In this document: piece by piece, positions 17,523-26,448 of the stretch
Numbering within the stretch: position 1 is the stretch's first letter
Layout of the letters: the number at the start of each line of letters is the position of its first letter
Assembly: GCA_903911085.1 (NCBI GenBank)
Contig: CAIWCC010000059.1
Location: 1 to 53,709 of the forward strand
Length of the DNA stretch: 53,709 bases
Reading direction: 5' to 3'
DNA from: an uncultured Bacteroidales bacterium
GTDB taxonomy: Bacteria; Bacteroidota; Bacteroidia; Bacteroidales; Paludibacteraceae
Made by a program: the position numbers and the translations under genes
The notes under the pieces: generated by a model
Told to the model about the DNA's origin: nothing
The model's input: the letters and a program-made list of their open reading frames with translations, nothing else
Database searches by the model: none

Positions 17523-18791
17523 ATGTTAACACTAAAATATATCACCGAAAACACCCAAGAAGTTATTGCTCGTTTGGCAAGAAAACACTTCGATGGCACA
17601 GCTATTATTGCTCAGGTTGTGGAATTGGACACACAACGAAAAACAGCTCAAGTTCAAGTTGATACTGCTTCTTCGGAGCTAAACAATTTATCGAAAGAAA
17701 TTGGTTTACATATCAAACAGGGCAAACAAGACGAAGCCAATTTAGCTAAAGCAAAAACTGTTGAACTAAAAGAAACCATTAAAATACTCGGTGACCAACA
17801 AAGCGAAGCAGAGCAAAAACTAAATGATTTATTAGTTCAAATCCCAAATCTTCCACATTCTAGTGTGCCTGACGGAAAACGTCCTGAAGATAATTTAGTA
17901 GAACGCTCTGGTGGCGAAATGCCAAATTTGCCAACTGACGCCCTACCCCACTGGGATTTAGCAAAAAAATATGATTTGATTGACTTTGAATTAGGTGTGA
18001 AGATATCTGGTGCTGGTTTTCCGGTATATAAAGGAAAAGGTGCTCGATTGCAGCGCGCTTTGATTAATTTCTTTTTGGACAATGCCACTGCAGCTGGTTA
18101 TTTAGAAGTTCAACCTCCATATGTGGTAAATGCTGCATCTGGTTATGGTACAGGTCAATTGCCTGACAAGGAAGGACAAATGTACCATTGCACCATCGAC
18201 GATTTGTATTTAATTCCGACAGCCGAAGTGCCAGTAACAAATATTTATCGTGATGTGATATTGAATGAAAATGATTTACCTATCAAAAATACTGCCTATT
18301 CGGCTTGTTTTCGTCGTGAAGCGGGCTCTTATGGTAAAGATGTGCGTGGTTTAAATCGTTTACACCAATTCGACAAAGTAGAAATAGTTCAAATTCAACA
18401 TCCTGACAAATCCTACGAAACATTGGATCAGATGGTTAGCTACGTACAAACTTTGGTAGAAAAGCTTGAATTACCTTGGCGTATACTTAGACTTTGTGCT
18501 GGCGATATGAGTTTCACTTCAGCATTAACGTTCGATTTTGAGGTTTATTCGGCAGCGCAAGAACGTTGGTTGGAAGTAAGTTCAGTTTCAAATTTCGAGA
18601 GCTACCAAGCCAATCGTTTGAAGTGTCGTTTTAAAGGAAATGACAAAAAGACGCAACTAGTTCACACTTTAAATGGTAGTGCAATGGCATTGCCTCGTAT
18701 AGTAGCAGCATTGCTCGAAAATAATCAAACACCAGATGGCATTCGCATTCCTAAAGCATTAATACCTTACACAGGCTTCGAAATGATTTAG
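17523..18791 (+). CDS. serS: Seryl-tRNA synthetase
   Basis: Class II synthetase charging tRNA-Ser (and tRNA-Sec if present). The N-terminal ~100 residues form the long antiparallel coiled coil that grips the tRNA variable arm. Motif 2 FRREAGSYGKDVRGLNRLHQF and motif 3 LNGSAMALPRIVAALLENNQ are intact. 422 aa, standard length. Monocistronic, with an excellent terminator shared with the convergent acyltransferase gene. Confidence 0.98.
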   Translation: MLTLKYITENTQEVIARLARKHFDGTAIIAQVVELDTQRKTAQVQVDTASSELNNLSKEIGLHIKQGKQDEANLAKAKTVELKETIKILGDQQSEAEQKLNDLLVQIPNLPHSSVPDGKRPEDNLVERSGGEMPNLPTDALPHWDLAKKYDLIDFELGVKISGAGFPVYKGKGARLQRALINFFLDNATAAGYLEVQPPYVVNAASGYGTGQLPDKEGQMYHCTIDDLYLIPTAEVPVTNIYRDVILNENDLPIKNTAYSACFRREAGSYGKDVRGLNRLHQFDKVEIVQIQHPDKSYETLDQMVSYVQTLVEKLELPWRILRLCAGDMSFTSALTFDFEVYSAAQERWLEVSSVSNFESYQANRLKCRFKGNDKKTQLVHTLNGSAMALPRIVAALLENNQTPDGIRIPKALIPYTGFEMI

Positions 18792-18814
18792 TATAACAAA
18801 TGAGAAAAGTAGAC

Positions 18815-18860
18815 TAAAAAAACTCCCAAAAAACTGTATGTTTTTTGGGAGTTTTTTTTA
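18815..18860. terminator. Bidirectional terminator serS / acyltransferase
   Basis: AAAAACTCCCAAAAAAC and GTTTTTTGGGAGTTTTT form a long perfect stem with a tetraloop; T-runs occur on both strands. It sits between two convergent genes. Confidence 0.9.
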
Positions 18861-18873
18861 ACTTAAAGCAAAA

Positions 18874-19893
18874 TCATTTTTTCTTTAAATTCTTTAATGC
18901 AAGTTTATTTTCTTTGGCCATTTTTTTTGCTGCCTTACGTTCCAAAATAATTTTCTTCACATATTCCACATAAGGTTCGATATATCTTTTTCGCTTAATT
19001 TCGAGCAAATCAGCCATTGTAATCATAATTCCTGTTTCATATAACGAGCCAAAAACAGGATCAAAGATTGACCCAAAAACACGCATTGTATCTGTTAATG
19101 TTACGTAAGCACTAAACATAGCTGGAATTGTTTCTCCTTCGGCTCTTACTGCTTTTTGAAGCACCTTATAATTGGCTTTTGCATCCTTTTCTACAAATAA
19201 TTCTTTTGCTACATTTTGAATTTTTGTACTTGTTTGAATTGGATTTTTTGGAATAACCAATTGGTCTCTATCGGGAAAGTAGCGATACATATATTCATGA
19301 ATTAATTCACGAGCTGTAGTATTATATTGCTCATATATAGACACTTTCCCAATAAAATAACGAGCATGATGAACAGAATGAATCAATGCACCCAAACCAT
19401 CCCATAAATTATCCAAAGCAAATAGACTTTTGGTACCCATTTTTGATGTTTGATAATCGGGCTGAACAAATGCTCTGCCAAGCTCTATGGTATATGGCAG
19501 GTATTTTTTTATAAATTTATCGCTAAATGTGAAAAACTGTGCCATTACAAAGTTTGGTTGTCCATTTTCTTCCAAATGTACATCTGAACCTGGCAAATAA
19601 CGATAACCACCGATAATTTCTTCTGCTTGAGGATTCCAAACAATTAATTGATAATAAGGCTTTGGCATAAAATCGTACTCGTCTGTATCAATTTCTTCAC
19701 CACTTCCACCACCAGACATACGAAAAGCAAGTTCCCTTAATCTTCCTACCTCACGCATTAAATTGGGAGAGTTGTGAGCAGTGAAAACATAAATTTCGTT
19801 ATGTGCCTTGTTTGTCGGTCGAAGAAATTTATTTAGTGTAAGCTCTTGCTTTAACAAAACCCTATCAACAGGGGGTATTATCGGTTTCATCAT
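18874..19893 (-). CDS. GNAT-family N-acyltransferase, GlsB/OlsB-like
   Basis: 339 aa, hemolysin/OlsB-type acyltransferase. Visible: REVGRLRELAFR near residue 50, YQLIVWNPQAEEIIGGYRYLPG, and YTIELGRAFVQPDYQ followed by a long C-terminal extension rich in Lys. In Bacteroides the GlsB members use acyl-ACP and glycine to make N-acyl glycines, precursors of glycine lipids. The partner acyltransferase GlsA, adjacent in Bacteroides, is not next to this gene. The family assignment is good; the exact amine substrate is inferred. Convergent with serS. Confidence 0.7.
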   Translation of the reverse strand: MMKPIIPPVDRVLLKQELTLNKFLRPTNKAHNEIYVFTAHNSPNLMREVGRLRELAFRMSGGGSGEEIDTDEYDFMPKPYYQLIVWNPQAEEIIGGYRYLPGSDVHLEENGQPNFVMAQFFTFSDKFIKKYLPYTIELGRAFVQPDYQTSKMGTKSLFALDNLWDGLGALIHSVHHARYFIGKVSIYEQYNTTARELIHEYMYRYFPDRDQLVIPKNPIQTSTKIQNVAKELFVEKDAKANYKVLQKAVRAEGETIPAMFSAYVTLTDTMRVFGSIFDPVFGSLYETGIMITMADLLEIKRKRYIEPYVEYVKKIILERKAAKKMAKENKLALKNLKKK

Positions 19894-19934
19894 AAAACTT
19901 TAATTGGTGTTTTCGTCAATTTTGAAAAGTGCTA

Positions 19935-19962
19935 CAAAAGTAATGTTTTTTTGATATTTCAA
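19935..19962 (-). promoter_or_regulatory. Promoter of the GNAT acyltransferase gene
   Basis: On the minus strand TTG (19962-19960), 17 bases, TACTTTTG (19942-19935). Start predicted about 19928, ~35 bases before the ATG. Confidence 0.55.
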
Positions 19963-20130
19963 TCAATAGTTTGTGACTTATTATAGACATTCACAGAAAT
20001 AAAATAACTTTGAAACATTTAACTAGCATATTATGCACACTTTGACTATAAGTGTGCGTGGAATTAATTTTACTAGCCGGCTTAAAAAATATTGGCAAAA
20101 GTTCAAATCACAAAATTCAAATAAAATTAT

Positions 20131-20138
20131 TATCTTTG
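20131..20138 (+). promoter_or_regulatory. Promoter -7 element of the membrane AraC gene
   Basis: TATCTTTG, 38 bases before the ATG at 20176. No clear -33 element. Confidence 0.5.
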
Positions 20139-20175
20139 TAAAATATATCATGAACCAAACAACCTAAATAGATTT

Positions 20176-21309
20176 ATGGAAACTAAATATTTCAACTTAT
20201 CAACGAGTCTACTGTTTTTGATGTTGGCTATTATTCTGTTTGTAAAACGCTCACACAATAAACGATCGAACAATTTCCTTGCTTTGCTTTTTTTGTTATT
20301 CTCCTTTTATAGTGAGCTTGTTTACCTACATCTTCATTTTGTTCAAACTAAAAACGTATTTTATCTCTCCTATTACCTTCCCATTGATGCATTATTAATG
20401 ATGATGATGGGTCCTTGCTTATATTTCTATGTTTTATCTTTGCTAAATCGCACAGTGAAGATTATTCGTTGTACTACTCTTATGCATTTAACACCCTTAC
20501 TTCCTTGTTTGATATTTAATCTGATATTTTTGCTTAAACCAGTTTCCTACAGAGTAAACTGGTTAATAAATGATTTTTATGATGGAAGTATAGAAATGGT
20601 CATCATGAATGCGATATTGTATTTACAAATAATTTTTTACCTTTTTATTAGCTATCAAACCGTATCGACTCAAAATAAAATATCTGTTTATATTGAGCAA
20701 AACGGTTTTAAAACCAATATTACGTGGGTCCGATTATTTTTAATAGTTAATTTTATTATTACACTCATATCATTGCCTTTCTGTTTTTTTATACACAACG
20801 AACAAGCCAACATATTTATAGGAAAATCAGCAATGAATATTGATTTCATTTTTCTGTTTGTAATGACTGTTCTAAAAAATGCCTTTATGGATACCGAAAA
20901 GATGGAAGAAAAAAAAATTCTTAATCAGATGAATGAAAATCAGGCAGCAGGTTACTCAAAAACGCTTACAGAATATATGGATACTTATAAATCTTACCTT
21001 GATGTAAACTGTTCGATACGCTCGCTTGCAGTGCAAACCAACATACCTGAATATCAGCTATCTAAACTACTCAATGCGCACGGTGGAATATCTTTTGCCG
21101 ATTTTATCAACGATTACAGACTCAAAGAAGCCGTTTTTTATTTGAAAGATAAAAGCAAACAACGAAAAAACATTGATACAATAGCCTTAGATTGTGGTTT
21201 TGGTTCACGTAGCTCTTTTTATAGGGCTTTCGACAAAGTATATTCAATGTCTCCAACTGCGTACAGAAATCATCTTGATTTTAATCACAACGCATTAGAA
21301 ATTCAATAA
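20176..21309 (+). CDS. Membrane-bound AraC-family regulator
   Basis: 377 aa. The N-terminal ~240 residues contain about seven hydrophobic helices (for example LLFLMLAIILFV, FLALLFLLFSFYSELVYL, IIFYLFISYQ, LIVNFIITLISLPFCFF), then a cytoplasmic AraC helix-turn-helix domain at ~275-370 (SIRSLAVQTNIPEYQLSKLLN, IDTIALDCGFGSRSSFYRAFDKVYSMSPTAYR). This architecture is common in Bacteroidota and suggests a signal sensed in the membrane and passed to attached DNA-binding domains. Two copies of a palindrome just downstream (21324 and 21519) are possible binding sites. Target unknown; the next gene on the same strand is an exported protein. Confidence 0.85.
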   Translation: METKYFNLSTSLLFLMLAIILFVKRSHNKRSNNFLALLFLLFSFYSELVYLHLHFVQTKNVFYLSYYLPIDALLMMMMGPCLYFYVLSLLNRTVKIIRCTTLMHLTPLLPCLIFNLIFLLKPVSYRVNWLINDFYDGSIEMVIMNAILYLQIIFYLFISYQTVSTQNKISVYIEQNGFKTNITWVRLFLIVNFIITLISLPFCFFIHNEQANIFIGKSAMNIDFIFLFVMTVLKNAFMDTEKMEEKKILNQMNENQAAGYSKTLTEYMDTYKSYLDVNCSIRSLAVQTNIPEYQLSKLLNAHGGISFADFINDYRLKEAVFYLKDKSKQRKNIDTIALDCGFGSRSSFYRAFDKVYSMSPTAYRNHLDFNHNALEIQ

Positions 21310-21323
21310 TACTGCCGATTTTG

Positions 21324-21343
21324 TCCCATTTTGTAAAATGGGA
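21324..21343. repeat. Palindrome copy 1 downstream of membrane AraC gene
   Basis: TCCCATTTT-GT-AAAATGGGA, a perfect 9-bp inverted repeat, 15 bases after the AraC stop codon. Related to the copy at 21519. It may act as a weak terminator hairpin or an operator. Confidence 0.6.
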
Positions 21344-21518
21344 TAAAAATTACCTCTAACGATTTTTCCACATTTACAAACATTAACTGTGCGTTCAGTC
21401 TTTCCTGTTGTGATATAAGCATGACATTTAAGTATCTCATATTCTATACAATAAGTATCAATACAAATTTATACAAATCCTGATTTTAAAAGTATTATAA
21501 CAATAGATTCAACTAATA

Positions 21519-21542
21519 TGTCTCATTTTACAAAATGGGACA
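21519..21542. repeat. Palindrome copy 2 upstream of exported protein gene
   Basis: The core TCTCATTTT-AC-AAAATGGGA has outer TG/CA extensions, with one mismatch between arms. It shares the ATTTT..AAAATGGGA core with copy 1. It ends 20 bases upstream of a possible TAGATTTG -7 element (21563-21570), a fitting place for an operator. Confidence 0.55.
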
Positions 21543-21562
21543 TTTTTGTAAATGTGTTTATG

Positions 21563-21570
21563 TAGATTTG
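21563..21570 (+). promoter_or_regulatory. Candidate promoter -7 element
   Basis: TAGATTTG fits TAnnTTTG. A transcript from here would have a ~390-nt leader to the ATG at 21960, containing the remnant frame at 21621-21776. Confidence 0.35.
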
Positions 21571-21620
21571 TACACAAAATATTTATTTTACTGTCAAATA
21601 ATTCGAACCTTTAAATATAG

Positions 21621-21776
21621 CAACTAGTTGAACGAAAAATAACGGTTTACTCCAACGCTATCAAAGTAGCTTTAGTGGTAGAAATAACGGGCGGAAACGA
21701 ACAATTAGTTACAGCCGATAAAACAGAAATGCGTATTAAGTTTTTAGAATACAAAGCAAACTGCAACAACACATAA
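21621..21776 (+). pseudogene. Short remnant coding frame of unknown origin
   Basis: 51 codons open between stops, reading VERKITVYSNAIKVALVV, then EITGGNEQLVTADKTEMR and IKFLEYKANCNNT. Composition is protein-like (alternating hydrophobic residues, Glu/Lys rich), and higher in GC than the surrounding spacer, but there is no ATG near its beginning. It looks like the 3' end of a lost gene or a small gene with an unusual start. I do not recognise the family. The rest of 21310-21959 holds the two palindromes and nothing else seen. Confidence 0.35.
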
Positions 21777-21959
21777 AATTTCAAAATGGAAAAACACCAA
21801 TTGATATAATAATGGTATATATAGATATGTACTAATGATTCAAACAAGTGACATATTAACAGAATTTAAAAATAGTGAAACAGTAAAGATATTTTTCGGT
21901 TGAATTACTATATCCCCAATTTAAAAACTAATTGAATTTTAATTAACAAATAAAAATAC

Positions 21960-23183
21960 ATGTATATGAAAAAGAATTTCCTTTATTGCATTTTATTCAG
22001 TATCCTTTCAATAAGTGTTTTAACTGCACAAGTAGAAATTCCCCAAGGATATGTTCCTGGAAACCGAACATTATCTGCATCCTTAGAAAAAAATATATTA
22101 TTTAATGCTACATCCAGATTTACGGTTACTCAAACTGGAAATCAGGGTTTTGATAGCAATCAACTGTCAAAATTATTTGATGGAAGTATGGAAATAAATT
22201 ATACATGGGGAATACCAATAACTTCAAATAATCCAATGATAATTGAAATAGACAATTTACCAAATGTCCATGTTCAAGTGGGAGCATGGGTTGGTTTTAG
22301 TACACGATATTGGACACCAAAAAAATTCAAGATAGAAGGTTGGGATAGTTGGGGTACTAATAATTGGGTTCTTATTTCCAACATTGACAATAATATTTTA
22401 GAACAATATATTGTACAAGTTAATAATGGTTCATTTACTAAATTAAAGATCACCTTTTACGAGGGTTGTGCCACCTCATCATCTCCTACGGGTCAAATGG
22501 GGCTATCAGAAATTTTTTTCATACATCCCGAAGCTGCTCAAGCTTATGATGGATTATTACTTAAGAGCAATGCTAACGGCAGTGTAGGAATAGGAACTAC
22601 AATTCCAACAGGAAATTTGGAAGTTGCAAGTTCTACAGGTGGTGTGTTGTCTATAAGTACCAATAAAATTAATGGGTCTCCTACATCACCTTTATTTCCT
22701 AGAATCGATTTTCTTGGATATGACAACGGAAACAAAGCACGAATATCAGCCACAGAACAAACTTCAGAAACTTATGGTTCAAAGTTATCTATCTTTGTTA
22801 ATGATGGTGATAGCGCAACAAGCCTAAAAGAAAGATTAACTATAAATGCTGACGGATATGTAGGCATTGGTACAACAATTCCAGATCAAATGCTTACTGT
22901 TAATGGTACAATTCATGCAAAAGAAGTAATTGTAACTGTGGATATACCTGCCGACTATGTTTTCCATCCCTCCTACAACTTAATGCCACTGCATGATGTA
23001 GAGCAATACGTAAAAATTAATAGTCATTTGCCCGAAATACCATCTGCTGCTGAAATTATTAAAAAAGGCATGAGCATTGGCGAAATGCAAAATAAACTGC
23101 TTCAGAAAATTGAAGAACTTACACTGTATATGATAAAACAACAAAAGGAAATTGACTTTTTGAAGCAAGTGCGAAATAAATAA
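21960..23183 (+). CDS. Exported tail-fibre-like protein with C-terminal coiled coil
   Basis: 407 aa (start ATG 21960, or 21966 giving MKKNFLYC). Sec signal peptide ending ...VLTAQ. Residues ~30-195 look like a discoidin/galactose-binding-type domain (FDGSMEINYTW, FKIEGWD, LKITFYEGC). Two VGIGTTIP repeats (~211 and ~303) follow, as in phage-tail-like surface proteins of Bacteroidota. The conserved end (VNGTIHAKEVIV, HLPEIPSAAEI, MSIGEMQNKLLQKIEELT) closes in a coiled coil that probably trimerises. Location is cell surface or secreted; ligand unknown. Confidence 0.7.
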   Translation: MYMKKNFLYCILFSILSISVLTAQVEIPQGYVPGNRTLSASLEKNILFNATSRFTVTQTGNQGFDSNQLSKLFDGSMEINYTWGIPITSNNPMIIEIDNLPNVHVQVGAWVGFSTRYWTPKKFKIEGWDSWGTNNWVLISNIDNNILEQYIVQVNNGSFTKLKITFYEGCATSSSPTGQMGLSEIFFIHPEAAQAYDGLLLKSNANGSVGIGTTIPTGNLEVASSTGGVLSISTNKINGSPTSPLFPRIDFLGYDNGNKARISATEQTSETYGSKLSIFVNDGDSATSLKERLTINADGYVGIGTTIPDQMLTVNGTIHAKEVIVTVDIPADYVFHPSYNLMPLHDVEQYVKINSHLPEIPSAAEIIKKGMSIGEMQNKLLQKIEELTLYMIKQQKEIDFLKQVRNK

Positions 23184-23216
23184 TTCATTTCTTCTTGCAC
23201 CTACATGATTCCCCCC

Positions 23217-23241
23217 GCCAGCGCTGGTCTGTGACCGTGCC
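23217..23241. repeat. GC-rich patch with short palindrome
   Basis: A C6 run followed by GCCAGCGCTGGT (self-complementary core CCAGCGCTGG) and GTGACCGTGCC stands out in an AT-rich spacer. It looks like a fragment of an interspersed repeat. Confidence 0.3.
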
Positions 23242-23329
23242 AATTGAAATAATAACTTTATTATTATAGCACAAGTCACATACCTGCGTAAGCAATTGCA
23301 AATAAATCAACAATGAAAATTATCAACAG

Positions 23330-25900
23330 ATGAAAAAAAAAATTATTTTAGTTCAATTACTTGTGATTATTAGCGTGATTATTTATTCTCAGGCTAATAT
23401 AACTCCATATATAACAGAGAATTATAAAAAGCCAGACTATCAAAAATACAAACAGGCATTTTCTGAAATAGATACAACTTTAATTACAACTGGCTTTTTG
23501 TCAGATAAATCTTTTCAAATTATTCCTTTTTCTGATTATAATGGTAGCGATAGTGCTAAGACCATCACGCAATATAAATGGCAACAACTTTATGATCAGG
23601 TAAAAGTCAGCAAGATTAGAACAAGTATTAAGATACCTTCATTAGATAGTATTAATAATGATTATTCCAAAAATTCTAGAACATTAAAACAATTTAATAC
23701 AAATAATAGGATTCAAAATGTAATTGAAAATATCAAAAATGAGGAATTTATTCCGATATCAATTATTGATATAGATTATAACGAAATCCAAAAAAATGCA
23801 TTTGACCAAAATAAAATCGCTATTAAAAATGATAAGTTAAAGGAAACTTCTCTAAAAAGTAGCGAAAGCCCTTTTATTATAAAAAAATTGTATGCTGCAT
23901 GTACTTTAAAAAGCAAAGTGTATAATGGTCAAAATGTAAATTTCTTATTTGATAAAACATTCTATTTCACAAATAAGAATATTAAAAATTGTTCTTTTTT
24001 AGCTGATTTTGATGATGGATTAGGGTTTAGAGAAATAGTTTTTGGAGAGAGTTTAAATATTAGCTATTCAACAATTGGAAGAAAAAAAATAAAGTTAAGG
24101 AAAGTTGAAAAATCGAAGCTGAAAACCACAAATCAGAATGAAGTAACAACAGCTTCATTTTTAGTATCTGTAGAAGCATTAACAACTCCGAGTGCCACAT
24201 TTGAGATACCCTTGAATATAGCTATCCCATCAAGTTACCCACATGGAGGAGTTAATATACAAGGAACTGGGTATGTCTATACCTCTGACGGTTCTCAAAA
24301 TATTAAAAATCCCATAATTATTTGTGAGGGTTTTGATCCTTTAAATGAAAGAGGATCGATTGAATTATATTCATTACTTAATCGTCAAAATTTTATAGAA
24401 AATCTAAAGTCAAAAGGATATGACTTTATAATACTAAATTTCACACATGGAGCAACTTATATAGAGCGAAATGCATATTTATTAAAGGGTCTTATAGAGA
24501 ATATTAACTCACGAAAAGTTACACAAAATAAATTAGTTATTATTGGAGCTAGCATGGGGGGGCTTGTTTCAAGATATGCTTTGGCATATATGGAGAAAAA
24601 TGGAATTAACCATGATACAAGACTATTTGTATCATTTGATTCACCTCAAAATGGGGCAAATATTCCATTGGGGGCACAAAAATGGCTTAAATTTTTTGGA
24701 GATGTGAATGGAGCTGTAAAAGATAAGTATAATAATCTTATTTGCTCTGAAGCTGCCCAACAAATGCTAGTTTACCATTCAGAATATTCACCCGACCCAA
24801 CAAATAATCCATATAGAATTGAATTTCTTCAAAACTTGAATGCAATGGGCTATCCTACGCAGTTAAGAAAGATAGCTATTGCTAATGGTTCAGGAAATGC
24901 TTATGGTCAAAACAAAAATGATGGTACTGCATTTAACCCAACTGATCAAATAATTAGTTGGTGTTATAGAAATTTTTGGAAAGTTGATATTGACGGCAAT
25001 TCATGGGCGGTTCCAAATATGACACCCAACACAACAATATTCTATGGAAATATTGAAATGACTTTGTTTGCCCATGTTTATAATTGGGATTTTACAGATG
25101 GTTCATTAACAGTAACAATGGAAAATTCATATCCTTATGATAATGCCCCGGGTGGTACATCTAACTCAAATCAGGTAATTGCAGACGGAGAAACTGATGG
25201 ATATGGTGATATTGAAACAAATGTCAATAACCATTGTTTTATTCCTACGATAAGTTCATTGGCAATAAATACAACGAATTTGTTTTATAATATTAGTGCT
25301 GACCCTAATATTTTATCTAAAACACCTTTTAATGCAATATACTATCCTATAAATTCAAATGAAGATCATGTTAATATATCTGAAGATTGTGTTAATTGGA
25401 TGTTGGATGAATTAGTACCTCAAAACGTAGTGCTTGATGGCACAGGTGTGGGTGTTTGGAAAGGAGACGTTAGAGCTGGTAATATTATAACTATGAGTCC
25501 TGGGTTTTCAACTGCTCCGGGTGCAGTGTTTCATGCGTATATTTCTCCATTGCAAACAAGCAATATTTTATCGGCATCTAAAACACAAAATAGGAAGCCC
25601 AATAATTATAATAACAATAAGATTAATGATTTTTCAAATACGATAAACGAAAAAAATATTACTGAAATATTATCGTTATATCCAAATCCAAGTTTAGGAA
25701 AATTTAGTATTCGAAACAAAGATTCAGACAAAATTAGTCTTATTGAGGTTAGAAATATGCAAGGGAGTTTAATATCGAGGATTTCAAATGTATTTATGAA
25801 TGAAATATATATGGATATCTCAAATCAACCCAATGGTATTTATTTTGTCAATATATTGTTAAATGGAAGACTACAAACAACTAAAATAATTAAAAATTAA
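23330..25900 (+). CDS. Type IX-secreted lipase/esterase-like alpha/beta hydrolase
   Basis: 856 aa with a Sec signal peptide (MKKKIILVQLLVIISVIIYSQ). The central region carries the nucleophile elbow IIGASMGGLVSRYAL, with S408 as probable catalytic Ser; PIIICEGFDPLNE upstream is the strand and oxyanion region, and NEDHVNIS (~685) may supply the His. The last ~80 residues are a type A C-terminal sorting domain (LSLYPNPSLGKFSI ... NGIYFVNILLNGRLQTTKIIKN), so export through the type IX system to the surface is expected. The first ~300 residues are not recognised. Eight bases separate it from a small lipoprotein gene, so the two are probably co-transcribed. A G7 run lies at the catalytic motif. Confidence 0.75.
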   Translation: MKKKIILVQLLVIISVIIYSQANITPYITENYKKPDYQKYKQAFSEIDTTLITTGFLSDKSFQIIPFSDYNGSDSAKTITQYKWQQLYDQVKVSKIRTSIKIPSLDSINNDYSKNSRTLKQFNTNNRIQNVIENIKNEEFIPISIIDIDYNEIQKNAFDQNKIAIKNDKLKETSLKSSESPFIIKKLYAACTLKSKVYNGQNVNFLFDKTFYFTNKNIKNCSFLADFDDGLGFREIVFGESLNISYSTIGRKKIKLRKVEKSKLKTTNQNEVTTASFLVSVEALTTPSATFEIPLNIAIPSSYPHGGVNIQGTGYVYTSDGSQNIKNPIIICEGFDPLNERGSIELYSLLNRQNFIENLKSKGYDFIILNFTHGATYIERNAYLLKGLIENINSRKVTQNKLVIIGASMGGLVSRYALAYMEKNGINHDTRLFVSFDSPQNGANIPLGAQKWLKFFGDVNGAVKDKYNNLICSEAAQQMLVYHSEYSPDPTNNPYRIEFLQNLNAMGYPTQLRKIAIANGSGNAYGQNKNDGTAFNPTDQIISWCYRNFWKVDIDGNSWAVPNMTPNTTIFYGNIEMTLFAHVYNWDFTDGSLTVTMENSYPYDNAPGGTSNSNQVIADGETDGYGDIETNVNNHCFIPTISSLAINTTNLFYNISADPNILSKTPFNAIYYPINSNEDHVNISEDCVNWMLDELVPQNVVLDGTGVGVWKGDVRAGNIITMSPGFSTAPGAVFHAYISPLQTSNILSASKTQNRKPNNYNNNKINDFSNTINEKNITEILSLYPNPSLGKFSIRNKDSDKISLIEVRNMQGSLISRISNVFMNEIYMDISNQPNGIYFVNILLNGRLQTTKIIKN

Positions 25901-25907
25901 AAGCATT

Positions 25908-26264
25908 ATGAAAAAAATTATTTTTATATTTTTATTATCTCATTTATTTTCATGCACCACTGAAAAATTAATTGATAAAATTTCAATTACTGGTATTGTA
26001 TCAAATTCAAATCAAATACCCATTGATAGTGTTAAGGTTATATTAGAAGAAACATGTTTTATGTGTATGGGGTCATTGCCAATAGAAACTAAATTAACTA
26101 ATATGACAGGTGGTTTTAGTTTTGAACTCACACCAAAAAGTGACAAATCCTATCATGTTAATTTTGAAAAAAAAGGTTTTTCTATAAAAACAAGTCATTC
26201 AATAGATTTAAAAAAGGATAATCAAGTATTTAATGTAATTATGGATTCGATACCTACAAATTAA
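25908..26264 (+). CDS. Small lipoprotein with carboxypeptidase-regulatory-like fold
   Basis: 118 aa. The signal sequence ends in LFSC, so the mature protein is lipidated at C16. The mature part (ISITGIVSNSNQIPIDSVKVIL, NMTGGFSFELTPKSDKSYHVNFEKKGF) reads like a single CarboxypepD_reg/Ig-like beta sandwich as found in TonB-dependent receptor plugs and envelope proteins. No catalytic motif. Probably co-transcribed with the lipase-like gene 8 bases upstream and may be its surface partner (inference). Confidence 0.65.
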   Translation: MKKIIFIFLLSHLFSCTTEKLIDKISITGIVSNSNQIPIDSVKVILEETCFMCMGSLPIETKLTNMTGGFSFELTPKSDKSYHVNFEKKGFSIKTSHSIDLKKDNQVFNVIMDSIPTN

Positions 26265-26312
26265 ACATCCAACCCTACGTATCTATTGATTAGTTGAGGA
26301 AAATTTGGCACT

Positions 26313-26369
26313 GTTGAGTGGTTTTTTCCATCCACAATAGCTAACGTGGATTGAAAAAATCCCAACAAC
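26313..26369. repeat. Inverted repeat between two convergent genes
   Basis: Arms 26313-26335 and 26346-26369 (GTTGAGTGG... and ...CCCAACAAC) pair nearly throughout around a 10-nt loop. There is no T-run directly after it, so it may be a repeat-element hairpin rather than an intrinsic terminator. Confidence 0.5.
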
Positions 26370-26448
26370 CAAGTGGCATTATTTGTACATTTAATGAAGG
26401 GAATATCTGGCTGTTCAGGGAATACGGTATCGAAAAATAGCTGTATAA

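Noticed and set aside
21647-21847. 66-codon minus-strand frame
   Set aside because: Hydrophobic, with no family resemblance; it is the complement of a more protein-like plus-strand frame at 21621-21776.
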